Part shown: piece after piece, positions 16,349-23,686 of the stretch
Layout: the number at the start of each line of letters is the position of its first letter
Position numbering within the stretch: position 1 is the stretch's first letter
Source of the DNA: CAZPDM01 sp964585305
GTDB lineage: Bacteria > Planctomycetota > Uabimicrobiia > Uabimicrobiales > JABWCH01
DNA: 34,043 bases
Direction of reading: 5' to 3'
Assembly (NCBI GenBank): GCA_964585305.1
Contig: CAZPDM010000044.1
Coordinates: forward strand, 1 to 34,043
The notes under the pieces: model-generated
Database searches by the model: none
Told to the model about the DNA's origin: nothing
The model's input: only the letters and a program-made list of their open reading frames with translations
Program-made: the position numbers and the translations under genes

Positions 16349-17335
16349 TTATTTTTTTTCCTGCTTTTGTTTCTGGCTTTCTAAACTTTGTCCGCGTACT
16401 AGTTTTTTTTCTAAAACTATACGTTGCGCACGATAGAATTCATTTAAAAAAATACTCTCTTGTTCAGGTGAGATAGGAGAGAAATATCCAATTTTCTTTG
16501 TAATTTTTTTGACAGCAAGATGTAATAAACTGTCTTTTTCTTTTTGAGTTAAAGATTGTTGGCCGCGTAAAATATCTTCTATAATTTTTAATTCATCTTG
16601 TCCATAAATATCTAACATTTCAGGAGAAAAACTAAAAATATTTACTGTATTTATTTCTTTAGAAATATTCGCTTCTGAAATATGAGTAATTTTAGATTGT
16701 AAAGAATTTTGCTGAAAAGCTATCTTAGATTTTTGGACTTTTTTTTCTGCAAGAATAGAAACATCTTCTTGCAAAACTAACCTTGGCATGGTTACAACAA
16801 TTGTTCCTGCTAATAAATCACCTAAGCGACGATGTTTTTTTTCAAATATAGGAATCAGCATAAATAAGAATATCCACCAATAGAAATTACTATCCATTTT
16901 TTGTGTTGCTAAAAGCAAGAGAATATATCGAAAGGGAAGCCAAATTTCTACCTCTCTCATAAGATTTCTAATATAGATAGAACTGGCAGTTAAAGCCGTA
17001 CCGTCTTCTTGAATTACCCTATACTTATATATTTTCTTTCCAGGTGTACTCCCTGTTCGAAGCTCAAAAAAAATAAAATATCCATTTATTAAAATAAAAT
17101 GCCAAAAATTTAAAAACGCAAGTATAATTTCCGCAGGAATATTTAAATAAGGCTTTATTAAGAATAAAAGTAAAAATATGCCTAAGAGAGAAAGAAAGAA
17201 AATCACAAATATATAAAAAATATCTATGATGAAAGCGCAAAATCTTTTATATAGCAAACTTGTTTCTAATTCTAAATAAATATTTTCTGGTGTCATAACG
17301 GCAAGTTTAGGAATATTCTTATTAAACATATTCAA
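16349..17335 (-). CDS. RDD family membrane protein
   Basis: A 328-aa protein. The RDD domain spans about residues 18-155. It opens with LLYKRFCAFIIDIF (the Arg...Asp pattern that names the family), continues through membrane helices at about 35-60 and 70-95, then GSTPGKKIYKYRVI, and ends with KKHRRLGDLLAGTIVV (the second Arg-x-x-Asp element), with a further helix before it. The remaining 150 residues are soluble and mostly helical (KITKKIGYFSPISPEQE), presumably cytoplasmic. RDD proteins are poorly defined; some have been linked to transport. Its regulatory region is divergent from the flavodiiron gene. Confidence 0.85.
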   Translation of the reverse strand: MNMFNKNIPKLAVMTPENIYLELETSLLYKRFCAFIIDIFYIFVIFFLSLLGIFLLLFLIKPYLNIPAEIILAFLNFWHFILINGYFIFFELRTGSTPGKKIYKYRVIQEDGTALTASSIYIRNLMREVEIWLPFRYILLLLATQKMDSNFYWWIFLFMLIPIFEKKHRRLGDLLAGTIVVTMPRLVLQEDVSILAEKKVQKSKIAFQQNSLQSKITHISEANISKEINTVNIFSFSPEMLDIYGQDELKIIEDILRGQQSLTQKEKDSLLHLAVKKITKKIGYFSPISPEQESIFLNEFYRAQRIVLEKKLVRGQSLESQKQKQEKK

Positions 17336-17363
17336 GCCTTTAAAGAAAAATTTGAAAATTTTC

Positions 17364-17392
17364 TTGGCAAATAGAATCCTCTTTGCTAGAAT
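17364..17392 (+). promoter_or_regulatory. Promoter of the flavodiiron protein gene
   Basis: TTGGCA (-35, 17364-17369), a 17-nt spacer and TAGAAT (-10, 17387-17392), each five of six to consensus. The start would lie near 17399 with a leader of about 105 nt. Confidence 0.5.
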
Positions 17393-17505
17393 TTTAAGTA
17401 TGGTAGGAGATTATTTTTGTCAATTTTCTGGCAAAAAAAAATTCTTCTAAAAAGTTGGCTAGCAAACAGCAATTTAACCATCAAATCAAAATAATTGGGG
17501 TTTAT

Positions 17506-18690
17506 ATGCAAATATTACGTTTAGCAAACCAAGTTTATAAAATTGGTGCAATTGATTGGAATCGAAGATTATTTGACTGCCTCATCCCACTACCAAAAGG
17601 GACAAGTTATAATTCTTATTTAGTAGAAGGTAGTGAAAAGACTGCTTTATTAGATGCGGTGGACCCTACTAAATGGGCAGTTTTAGAAGAAAACCTTTCT
17701 AATATAAAAAAGCTAGATTATGTTATTGCACATCACGGAGAACAAGATCATTCTGGCAGTTTGCCTATGGTTTTGGCAAAATATCCTGAAGCGAAAATTG
17801 TAACTAATGCAAAAGCGCAGGAAATACTTATGGATTTATTGCCGCTTCCAAAAGATCGTTTTCTCATTGTTGAAGAAGGAAGCGAATTATCTTTGGGAGA
17901 TAAAACTTTAAAGTTTTTCCTTACTCCTTGGGTTCACTGGCCAGAAACAATGGTAACATATCTTGTTGAAGATAAAATCTTATTTAGCTGCGACTTTTTT
18001 GGCTCTCATCTTGCTACAACACGGCTATTTGCAGGACGTGACCCTAGTGTTTTTGATGCGGCCAAACGGTATTATGCAGAAATTATGATGCCATTTGCTA
18101 TGCAGGTACAAAAAAACGTAGAAAAGGTTGAAAAATTAGACATACGAATTATTGCCCCAAGCCATGGGCCTATCTATAACGATCCGTCATTTATTATGGA
18201 AGCCTATAAAGAATGGAATACAGGAAAACCAGCAAATCGTGCAATTATTCTTTATGTTTCTATGCATGGTAGTTGTGAAAAAATGGCAGAACATTTAACC
18301 AACTCTTTGGTAAATCGTGGGATAGAGGCTAAAGTTTACGATCTTACTGTAGCTGATGTAGGCGATCTTGCTATGGATTTAGTAGATGCAGCAACACTTA
18401 TTTTAGCCACACCTATTGTTTTGGGAAGTGCACATCCATTAGCTATGTATTTTAGCTATGTGGCCAATATCCTTAAACCTTCTAAACTACGTTTTATTGC
18501 AGGGATTTCTTCTTATAGTTGGGGGGGGAATATCGAGTCTTTAAAGACTATGCTCAATCGTTTAAATAATGTTGAATGGCTCCCGCCAGTGATGAGCAAA
18601 GGTTTTCCCAAAAAAGAAACTTTTGATGCTTTAGATAAGCTTGCAGAACTCATTGCGCAAAAACATAATGCAATGAATGAGTCAAAATAG
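17506..18690 (+). CDS. Flavodiiron protein (FprA-type A flavoprotein)
   Basis: A 394-aa cytoplasmic reductase that reduces O2 to water and/or NO to N2O in anaerobes. The metallo-beta-lactamase half carries the diiron ligands in their usual order: H-x-E-x-D-H at residues 77-82 (HGEQDH), His144 in VHWPE, Asp163 in CDFFG and His220 in SHGP. The C-terminal flavodoxin domain starts at about 245 with VSMHGSCEKMAEHL, the FMN phosphate loop, and includes GSAHPLAM and ISSYSWGG. There is no fused rubredoxin or flavin reductase, so an external electron donor is needed. The ATG at 17506 follows a GGGG ribosome binding site; a TTG 17 codons upstream is less likely. The metal ligands all being present, it should be active. 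Confidence 0.94.
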   Translation: MQILRLANQVYKIGAIDWNRRLFDCLIPLPKGTSYNSYLVEGSEKTALLDAVDPTKWAVLEENLSNIKKLDYVIAHHGEQDHSGSLPMVLAKYPEAKIVTNAKAQEILMDLLPLPKDRFLIVEEGSELSLGDKTLKFFLTPWVHWPETMVTYLVEDKILFSCDFFGSHLATTRLFAGRDPSVFDAAKRYYAEIMMPFAMQVQKNVEKVEKLDIRIIAPSHGPIYNDPSFIMEAYKEWNTGKPANRAIILYVSMHGSCEKMAEHLTNSLVNRGIEAKVYDLTVADVGDLAMDLVDAATLILATPIVLGSAHPLAMYFSYVANILKPSKLRFIAGISSYSWGGNIESLKTMLNRLNNVEWLPPVMSKGFPKKETFDALDKLAELIAQKHNAMNESK

Positions 18691-18723
18691 CAAATTTTTA
18701 ATCAAACTTTATAATTGCGTTAA

Positions 18724-18755
18724 GCTGGCTGTTCAACAGCCAGCAAAAATTTTTC
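18724..18755 (+). terminator. Stem-loop after the flavodiiron gene
   Basis: A 9-bp perfect GC-rich stem GCTGGCTGT / ACAGCCAGC with a 3-nt loop (18724-18744), then AAAAATTTTT. It is probably an intrinsic terminator with an imperfect T tract. Confidence 0.7.
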
Positions 18756-18797
18756 TAAAGATAATAAATATTTTATAAATTTTTAGAAAGGGTAGCC

Positions 18798-19691
18798 ATG
18801 AATTTTCTCAAACTTTCTTGTTGTTTGATTGCAATTATTTTTCTTGCTCAATTTAGCTATGGAGAATGGCCAGATCGTTTTGGTGGGGCCAAACAAGTTA
18901 ACTTAAAGGACTTATTAGAAAAACCAGAAAGTTGGTTAAATATTCCCGTACAAATACCAGTAAGATTTGCTTGGCTTAGCGAGGTTTACGTTCCTTTTCG
19001 CTCTCATTTTAGCCAAGATTATTATTTAAACTTTACTGCTTGGGATATTCAAGAGCCTATTTGGGAAGCCAAAGGATTTAATCAACCTCATATATATTTC
19101 TATGTTGAAAAAGATAACCCAGAACTCAAAAGTTTCTTAAAACTTAAAACATTTGATACTGTATGCTTGCTAGGCAAAATTGAAGGGCTATTTGCTAAAA
19201 AACCATTCTTTAGAATAGTATGGTGCTGCCGTCTTCCAGGAAATTTAAATGAAAACAATTTAAAAATGATCAATAATAGTTTAAAATTATATCGTCAACG
19301 AAGATTTGAAGAAGCACTTCCTATTTTTCAAAAAATTCTGGAAACAGAACCACCTCAAGATATTGAAGCAATGTTACGCAAAGCAATTGCACAAGTTTGT
19401 ATGAATGAATGGCAAAAATATGAATTTGCTTTTGTAGAGTTAAAAAAAGCAGAAGAAGCAGCTCCAGAAGATGAAGAGGTAAAATCTCTTTTAAAAGAAT
19501 GTATTTTAAATTTAGGAAGCCGTGCAGAATTACTTCAAGAGAAATGGCAAGATGGTATGCTAAAGAATACTGTAACACCAACAAATAGTAGTGGTCCAGC
19601 AACTATCAATTTAAATCCGGAATTAGAAGGAACAAAACTACAGCAACCTGAACCCGTTTCACAACCTGTAGAACCATCTAACCAACAATAA
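18798..19691 (+). CDS. Secreted protein with TPR-like repeats, function unknown
   Basis: A 297-aa protein with a signal peptide (LKLSCCLIAIIFLAQFSYG, cleavage probably before EWPDRFGG). Residues about 30-145 form a compact beta-rich region (VNLKDLLEKPESWLNIPVQI ... FDTVCLLGKIEGLF) that looks OB-like but is not assigned. This is followed by two helical TPR-like repeats (about 155-235: LYRQRRFEEALPIFQKILE, then FAFVELKKAEEAAPEDEEV). The tail is proline/glutamine-rich and disordered. The ATG follows AAAGGGT at 7 nt. It is probably a periplasmic scaffold or binding protein. I recognise no named family. It sits alone between a terminator and a repeat hairpin. Confidence 0.7.
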   Translation: MNFLKLSCCLIAIIFLAQFSYGEWPDRFGGAKQVNLKDLLEKPESWLNIPVQIPVRFAWLSEVYVPFRSHFSQDYYLNFTAWDIQEPIWEAKGFNQPHIYFYVEKDNPELKSFLKLKTFDTVCLLGKIEGLFAKKPFFRIVWCCRLPGNLNENNLKMINNSLKLYRQRRFEEALPIFQKILETEPPQDIEAMLRKAIAQVCMNEWQKYEFAFVELKKAEEAAPEDEEVKSLLKECILNLGSRAELLQEKWQDGMLKNTVTPTNSSGPATINLNPELEGTKLQQPEPVSQPVEPSNQQ

Positions 19692-19751
19692 TTTTCTACA
19701 ATTTTGTAAATGAAATGGTTCGCTTAGTTTTTTTATTTTTGGAATGTTTTA

Positions 19752-19793
19752 GGCGATTTATCCCCGAAGTTAAAACTTCGGGGCTTTCTCGCC
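19752..19793 (+). repeat. IS200/IS605-like end hairpin, intact solo copy
   Basis: A two-tier fold: outer GGCGA (19752-19756) / TCGCC (19789-19793) and inner CCCCGAAG (19762-19769) / CTTCGGGG (19776-19783) with a TTAAAA loop. It is followed by an AT-rich tail (ending near 19817) that also resembles the tail at 33555-33589. It shares the GGCGATT-AT-CC and TTTCTCGCC blocks with the copy near the iscB-like gene. No transposase or nuclease gene is adjacent. It could also work as a terminator for the preceding gene. Confidence 0.75.
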
Positions 19794-19817
19794 AAAATTT
19801 TATTTTTTTATAAAATT

Positions 19818-19847
19818 GGAGGCAGTGCTACAACACTGTAAAATATG
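19818..19847 (+). promoter_or_regulatory. Ribosome binding site separated from its start by a hairpin
   Basis: A strong GGAGG (19818-19822) lies 22 nt before the ATG at 19845, too far in a linear message. The hairpin CAGTG-CTACAA-CACTG (19823-19838) fills 16 of those bases and, if folded, leaves an effective spacing of 6 nt. An in-frame TAA (19839-19841) two codons upstream rules out an earlier start. Confidence 0.7.
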
Positions 19848-20342
19848 TCTAATATACCAACTGCTACATATCATACTGCTCGTTTTCAAGATACTTTAAT
19901 TATCCAAATTTCCGGACGTGCTACAATGTGGAATTCCGAATTATTTTTAGAATTTATTAAACATGAACTAGAGCAAAAAACTCAAAAATTTATTATAGAT
20001 TTTCGAACTTGTGAAGGTATGGATAGTACTTTTATAGGAATTTTATTAGGAATTATGCAATCTCCTGATATTCAAAATATAACTATTGTAAATAGTTCTG
20101 TTCAACATCAGAGAATTTTAAAAAGCCTGGGAATTTTAAAAATGTTTAAAATCAGTCCTAATCCATTTACAATTCCCTGCGAATTTAAATTAATTCCACT
20201 ACCTACAAAAAACTACACACAACAGGAACGAACTCAAATGATATTAGATGCTCATCGCCTTTTAATTGAAGTAAATAAAGCTAATGAACTTATTTTTGGA
20301 GAATTTGTACGACAGGCGGAACAAGAATTAAGCCAAAAATAG
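19845..20342 (+). CDS. STAS-domain protein (anti-sigma factor antagonist type)
   Basis: A 165-aa cytoplasmic protein. Residues about 10-110 fit a STAS domain of the SpoIIAA/RsbV type: an opening strand with TLIIQISGRATMW, the strand KFIIDFRTCEGMDST and then helix GILLGIM. The CEGMDST segment is where family members carry the phosphorylatable serine; Ser61 (followed by Thr62) is the candidate here. The C-terminal 50 residues are helical and unusual for a minimal STAS protein. It is likely a switch protein that is phosphorylated and bound by a kinase partner not seen here; the Ser/Thr kinases at 23.7-30.8 kb are possible but unproven. It is the first gene of the operon with the cNMP-binding, PilT and FecR-like genes; the next gene starts 63 nt downstream. 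Confidence 0.8.
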   Translation: MSNIPTATYHTARFQDTLIIQISGRATMWNSELFLEFIKHELEQKTQKFIIDFRTCEGMDSTFIGILLGIMQSPDIQNITIVNSSVQHQRILKSLGILKMFKISPNPFTIPCEFKLIPLPTKNYTQQERTQMILDAHRLLIEVNKANELIFGEFVRQAEQELSQK

Positions 20343-20405
20343 CATATTTTTATTATTCGCAAACTAAGCAAATGGTATTTAAATTTAAAATTTGGAGGAA
20401 ATTTG

Positions 20406-21086
20406 ATGGAAGAAATTTACCAGAGAACAAGCATCTTTAGAGACTTAACTAACGAAGATTTCGATAAAATTCAAAAAATTTCTCAAAGAATAATAGTTGC
20501 CAAGAATCAAACTGTATTTTCAGAAGGTGATCTTGGAGATACAATGTATTTAATTGAACGTGGGCGAATTAAACTTACTCATATCATTTCATTAGGAATT
20601 GAAAAAACTATCTTAGTTCTAGAAGAAGGAAATTTATTTGGAGAAATGGCTCTTATTACAACAGGAAGTCGTTCTGCAACTGCAACTGCAGAAGAGGAAA
20701 CCTCTCTTTTAGCTTTTAAACAAGAACCTTTTTTTAAACTTATTAAAGAAGATACACAACTGGGAATAATAATTTTACGCAATATTCTCCATCTTTTATC
20801 CGATCGTTTGCGCATTACTACAAATGGCTATATTCAAAGTATTGCTTGGGGATTAGAAGTCGCAGGTGCCGCATCTCTCAATTTGGATAAAGTCATCAAA
20901 GATCAACTTGAAATAGAAATAAATTGCATCAATGATGTTCGAATCATTGGACGTCTTATTAAAGTAGAGAAAAATGGAATTGGGTTAGATCTTTTGATTA
21001 AAGATTCTAATAATAAAATTATCATGGTTCCCTATCATGCAATTGTAACAATCGATATAAGCTACGGTGGATTTGGCCTATTGTAA
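20406..21086 (+). CDS. Cyclic nucleotide-binding domain protein with Sm-like C-terminal region
   Basis: A 226-aa cytoplasmic protein. The N-terminal cNMP-binding domain (about 8-125) has the GD-GD loop (SEGDLGDTMY) and the phosphate-binding cassette FGEMALITTGSRSATA (about 78-93), with Glu80 and Arg89 in the positions that contact the cyclic nucleotide. There is no CRP-type helix-turn-helix. The C-terminal 70 residues (about 155-226) instead form a beta-rich block, VRIIGRLIKVEKNGIGLDLLI and KIIMVPYHAIVTIDI, whose pattern (G-x-L/I at the start, P-x-x-A-I-x-x-I at the end) resembles an Sm/Hfq-like or other small beta-barrel fold; I am not sure which. The ATG at 20406 follows GGAGG by 7 nt. It may act as a second-messenger sensor in the same unit as the PilT-like ATPase. 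Confidence 0.8.
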   Translation: MEEIYQRTSIFRDLTNEDFDKIQKISQRIIVAKNQTVFSEGDLGDTMYLIERGRIKLTHIISLGIEKTILVLEEGNLFGEMALITTGSRSATATAEEETSLLAFKQEPFFKLIKEDTQLGIIILRNILHLLSDRLRITTNGYIQSIAWGLEVAGAASLNLDKVIKDQLEIEINCINDVRIIGRLIKVEKNGIGLDLLIKDSNNKIIMVPYHAIVTIDISYGGFGLL

Positions 21087-21138
21087 GATTTTTTAAGTAA
21101 ATAAACAAAAATTTAGCCTTTTCTAAGTGAGGCAAAAT

Positions 21139-22407
21139 ATGGCACAAATTGATCCTCTTTTAAAACAAATGGTTCAATGCAAGGCATCCGACTTACATCT
21201 TTGCTGTGGGGTGCCACCAATTATGCGACAGTATGGGAAAATTAAGCCTGTCAACGATAAACCCAATACACAGGAATTTTTACAAACAGCTCTTCAAGAA
21301 GTAATGCCTGAACATAATTATCAAGAATTTTGCGAAAATGGAGATACAGATTTTGGTTATGAACTTCCCGGATGTGGAAGATTTCGTGCAAATGCTTACA
21401 TGGATCGAAATGGAATTGGATGTGTGTTCCGCGTTATTCCAGAAAAAATTATGACAGCAGAAGACTTGAAACTTCCAGAATCTGTTACAAATCTTTGCTA
21501 TTTAAGCAAGGGATTAGTTCTTGTAACTGGACCTACAGGTTCGGGAAAATCAACCACCTTAGCAGCTTTAATTGATTTAGTCAATCGGAATCGACAAGAT
21601 CATGTCATTACAATTGAAGATCCTATAGAATTTGTATATCGTAATCAACGATGTTTAATCAATCAACGTGAAGTTAATACACATACAAGAAGTTTTAAAA
21701 CTGCTTTGCGCGCAGCTCTTCGAGAAGATCCAGATGTTATTCTTGTTGGAGAATTGCGTGATCTTGAAAGTATTGAAATAGCATTGGAAACAGCAGAAAC
21801 CGGACATCTTGTATTTGCAACACTTCATACTAATACCGCAGCCGCAACAATCGATCGTCTTATTGATCAATTTCCTGCAAATCAACAACCTCAAATTCGA
21901 ATGATGCTTTCCTCCACTCTTAAAGGTGTTATTGCTCAAGTCTTACTTCCAAGAATAGATGGTAATGGGATGGTTGCTGCTTTTGAAATACTCATTGTCA
22001 ACCAAGCTGTTACTACAAACATTCGTGAAGGCAAAACTTATCAAATTGATATGGCTATTAGTACAGGTAAACGGCATGGAATGCGTAGTCTATCTGAAAG
22101 CCTTATTGAATTGATCAATCATAAAGTTATTACTGTTGATGATGCTTATATGGCAGCGACAGATAAGGAAAACTTTATGAGAGAACTAGAGCGTTTAGGA
22201 GTGCGTTTCAATCCTGCTACATTAGGAATGAAAATAGGAAAACCTTCTGAACTACAAACATTTTCCTCCTCAAAAAATTTGCCAGCTATGAATTCCAGGA
22301 TTCCTCCTCATCCTAAAGCATTTTCTCCTTCAGCAATTTCTGCAACTTCAGCTAAACCTAATGTAAAACCCAATAATGATCCAAATATCCCTAATTCTAA
22401 AATTTAA
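21139..22407 (+). CDS. PilT-family type IV pilus ATPase
   Basis: A 422-aa hexameric AAA-type motor ATPase of the type II/IV secretion superfamily, PilT branch, which powers pilus retraction at the inner membrane. Motifs are complete: the N-terminal ASDLHL and DFGYELPGCGRFRANAYM, Walker A GPTGSGKSTT (131-140), the Asp box TIEDPIEFVY, Walker B with LREDPDVILVGELRD (about 194-208), and the His box TGHLVFATLHTN (about 221-232). About 60 C-terminal residues (Pro/Ser/Asn-rich) go beyond the usual length. The ATG at 21139 follows GAGG with 6-nt spacing; a GTG four codons earlier overlaps that site. It lies between the cNMP-binding protein and the FecR-like protein, which suggests surface motility control. 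No pilin or PilB gene is present here. Confidence 0.93.
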   Translation: MAQIDPLLKQMVQCKASDLHLCCGVPPIMRQYGKIKPVNDKPNTQEFLQTALQEVMPEHNYQEFCENGDTDFGYELPGCGRFRANAYMDRNGIGCVFRVIPEKIMTAEDLKLPESVTNLCYLSKGLVLVTGPTGSGKSTTLAALIDLVNRNRQDHVITIEDPIEFVYRNQRCLINQREVNTHTRSFKTALRAALREDPDVILVGELRDLESIEIALETAETGHLVFATLHTNTAAATIDRLIDQFPANQQPQIRMMLSSTLKGVIAQVLLPRIDGNGMVAAFEILIVNQAVTTNIREGKTYQIDMAISTGKRHGMRSLSESLIELINHKVITVDDAYMAATDKENFMRELERLGVRFNPATLGMKIGKPSELQTFSSSKNLPAMNSRIPPHPKAFSPSAISATSAKPNVKPNNDPNIPNSKI

Positions 22408-22438
22408 AATCGAAAAAAATCCATAAAAAGGCTATTTT

Positions 22439-23638
22439 ATGCGTAAATTATTAGAATTGTGGAAAATGCTTTCTATTAAGCATATTTTAATTGGAATTGT
22501 TGCTTTATTGATAGGAATATTAGGCTGGGTATGGGTATGGAGATTATTTAATCATTGGAAAGACAATAAACCTCTTCCAAATACTCAAATAACTAATCAA
22601 ACTTCTAACAATTTTGTTAGTCCTTATGAAATTATTTCTGGAAAAGCAAGTATAGTAACAACTCAACCATATAGTTGGCCGGATGTAGATTTTATTGCAA
22701 TTCTTAAAGGAAAATCAACTAAAATTAGATTGCCACAAGATATTGAAATAAAATTTACTGGCGAAATTGCAATCCCAAAAATAATCAATAAGAACCAGCC
22801 TATTTCACAACAAGTTTATTTATTAAATGGAAAATCGCATTTTGTTGTTTCACCACAGCCATCGCCTTTTAAAGTGATCTCTCGTGTAGGAGAAATTCTT
22901 GTATTAGGAACGGATTTTGAAGCAGAACTTCAAGAACAACCGCCATCTTCTAATGAAAATCAAACACCCGGAAGTAATCCGGCAGAACTCAAAGTAGATG
23001 TTCGTACTGGAAAAGTTGCCGTCCTAGCTCAAGGGAAAAAACGTCCGCAGCCAGTTCTTGCAGGGCAGAATATGACTTTTATGCTTCAAGAAATAAGACT
23101 AAAAAATAAAATTCGTGCAATCGGAATAGGCATAACTCCTCCTAATCCTCAATCTCAAAAACTTTTGCAATTAAGAGCGGCTAAAACTTCCTTACGTGCT
23201 AATTTGCAAGAATTTATTTCAGGAATAGAATTTAAAATAAAAGTTAAAGAAAATAGTATTTTATTCCCTGATGCAGAATTTAAAACTGAAGGCATTCAAA
23301 ATTTTGATCCCATTATCACAAAAGAACAACCAATCAAAAATGGATTGATTATTCATGGCGAAGTAGAAATGCCTCGTACTCGTGCGGAAGAGCGTAGAAA
23401 TTGTAAATCCTATATTGGACAAAGTGCAATATATCCAGAAAAAAGTCAAAATTTAGGCATGGCAGTAAAAGATGCAAAAAGCAAAGCAATCTTAGCTGCT
23501 ATCAACGAAGCTGCATTTCAAATATATGGTGAAGATATGCCACTAGAATTAAAAGGAACTTTTTATCCAGAATACTTTTCTTTACAAGCTGATAAAACAT
23601 GGGTTGCAGAAATTTCTGGAGAAGTTCTCTTTAACTAA
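22439..23638 (+). CDS. FecR-like single-pass membrane protein
   Basis: A 399-aa protein with a short cytoplasmic N-terminus, one membrane helix (about residues 14-37, HILIGIVALLIGILGWVWVW) and a large exported part. Residues about 100-210 follow the FecR pattern: SPFKVISRVGEILVLGTDFEAEL, then VDVRTGKVAVLAQGK and PVLAGQNMTF, the strand-loop-strand with a central GTxF and G-x-V. There is no TonB or sigma-factor partner here, so it is a FecR-type domain of unknown use rather than an iron regulator. The C-terminus (about 315-399) has an Ala/Lys-rich helix and a Gly/Glu strand region whose fold I do not recognise. It is the last gene of the STAS-cNMP-PilT operon, and a bidirectional terminator follows. 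Confidence 0.72.
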   Translation: MRKLLELWKMLSIKHILIGIVALLIGILGWVWVWRLFNHWKDNKPLPNTQITNQTSNNFVSPYEIISGKASIVTTQPYSWPDVDFIAILKGKSTKIRLPQDIEIKFTGEIAIPKIINKNQPISQQVYLLNGKSHFVVSPQPSPFKVISRVGEILVLGTDFEAELQEQPPSSNENQTPGSNPAELKVDVRTGKVAVLAQGKKRPQPVLAGQNMTFMLQEIRLKNKIRAIGIGITPPNPQSQKLLQLRAAKTSLRANLQEFISGIEFKIKVKENSILFPDAEFKTEGIQNFDPIITKEQPIKNGLIIHGEVEMPRTRAEERRNCKSYIGQSAIYPEKSQNLGMAVKDAKSKAILAAINEAAFQIYGEDMPLELKGTFYPEYFSLQADKTWVAEISGEVLFN

Positions 23639-23648
23639 ACCTTTAAAT

Positions 23649-23686
23649 AAAAAAAGCTAACGGTAACTAGCCGTTAGCTTTTTTTT
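23649..23686. terminator. Bidirectional terminator between convergent genes
   Basis: AAAAAAAGCTAACGG / CCGTTAGCTTTTTTT with an 8-nt loop (23649-23686), A run on one side and T run on the other. It separates the plus-strand FecR-like gene from the minus-strand giant kinase, whose stop codon lies at its edge. Confidence 0.92.
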
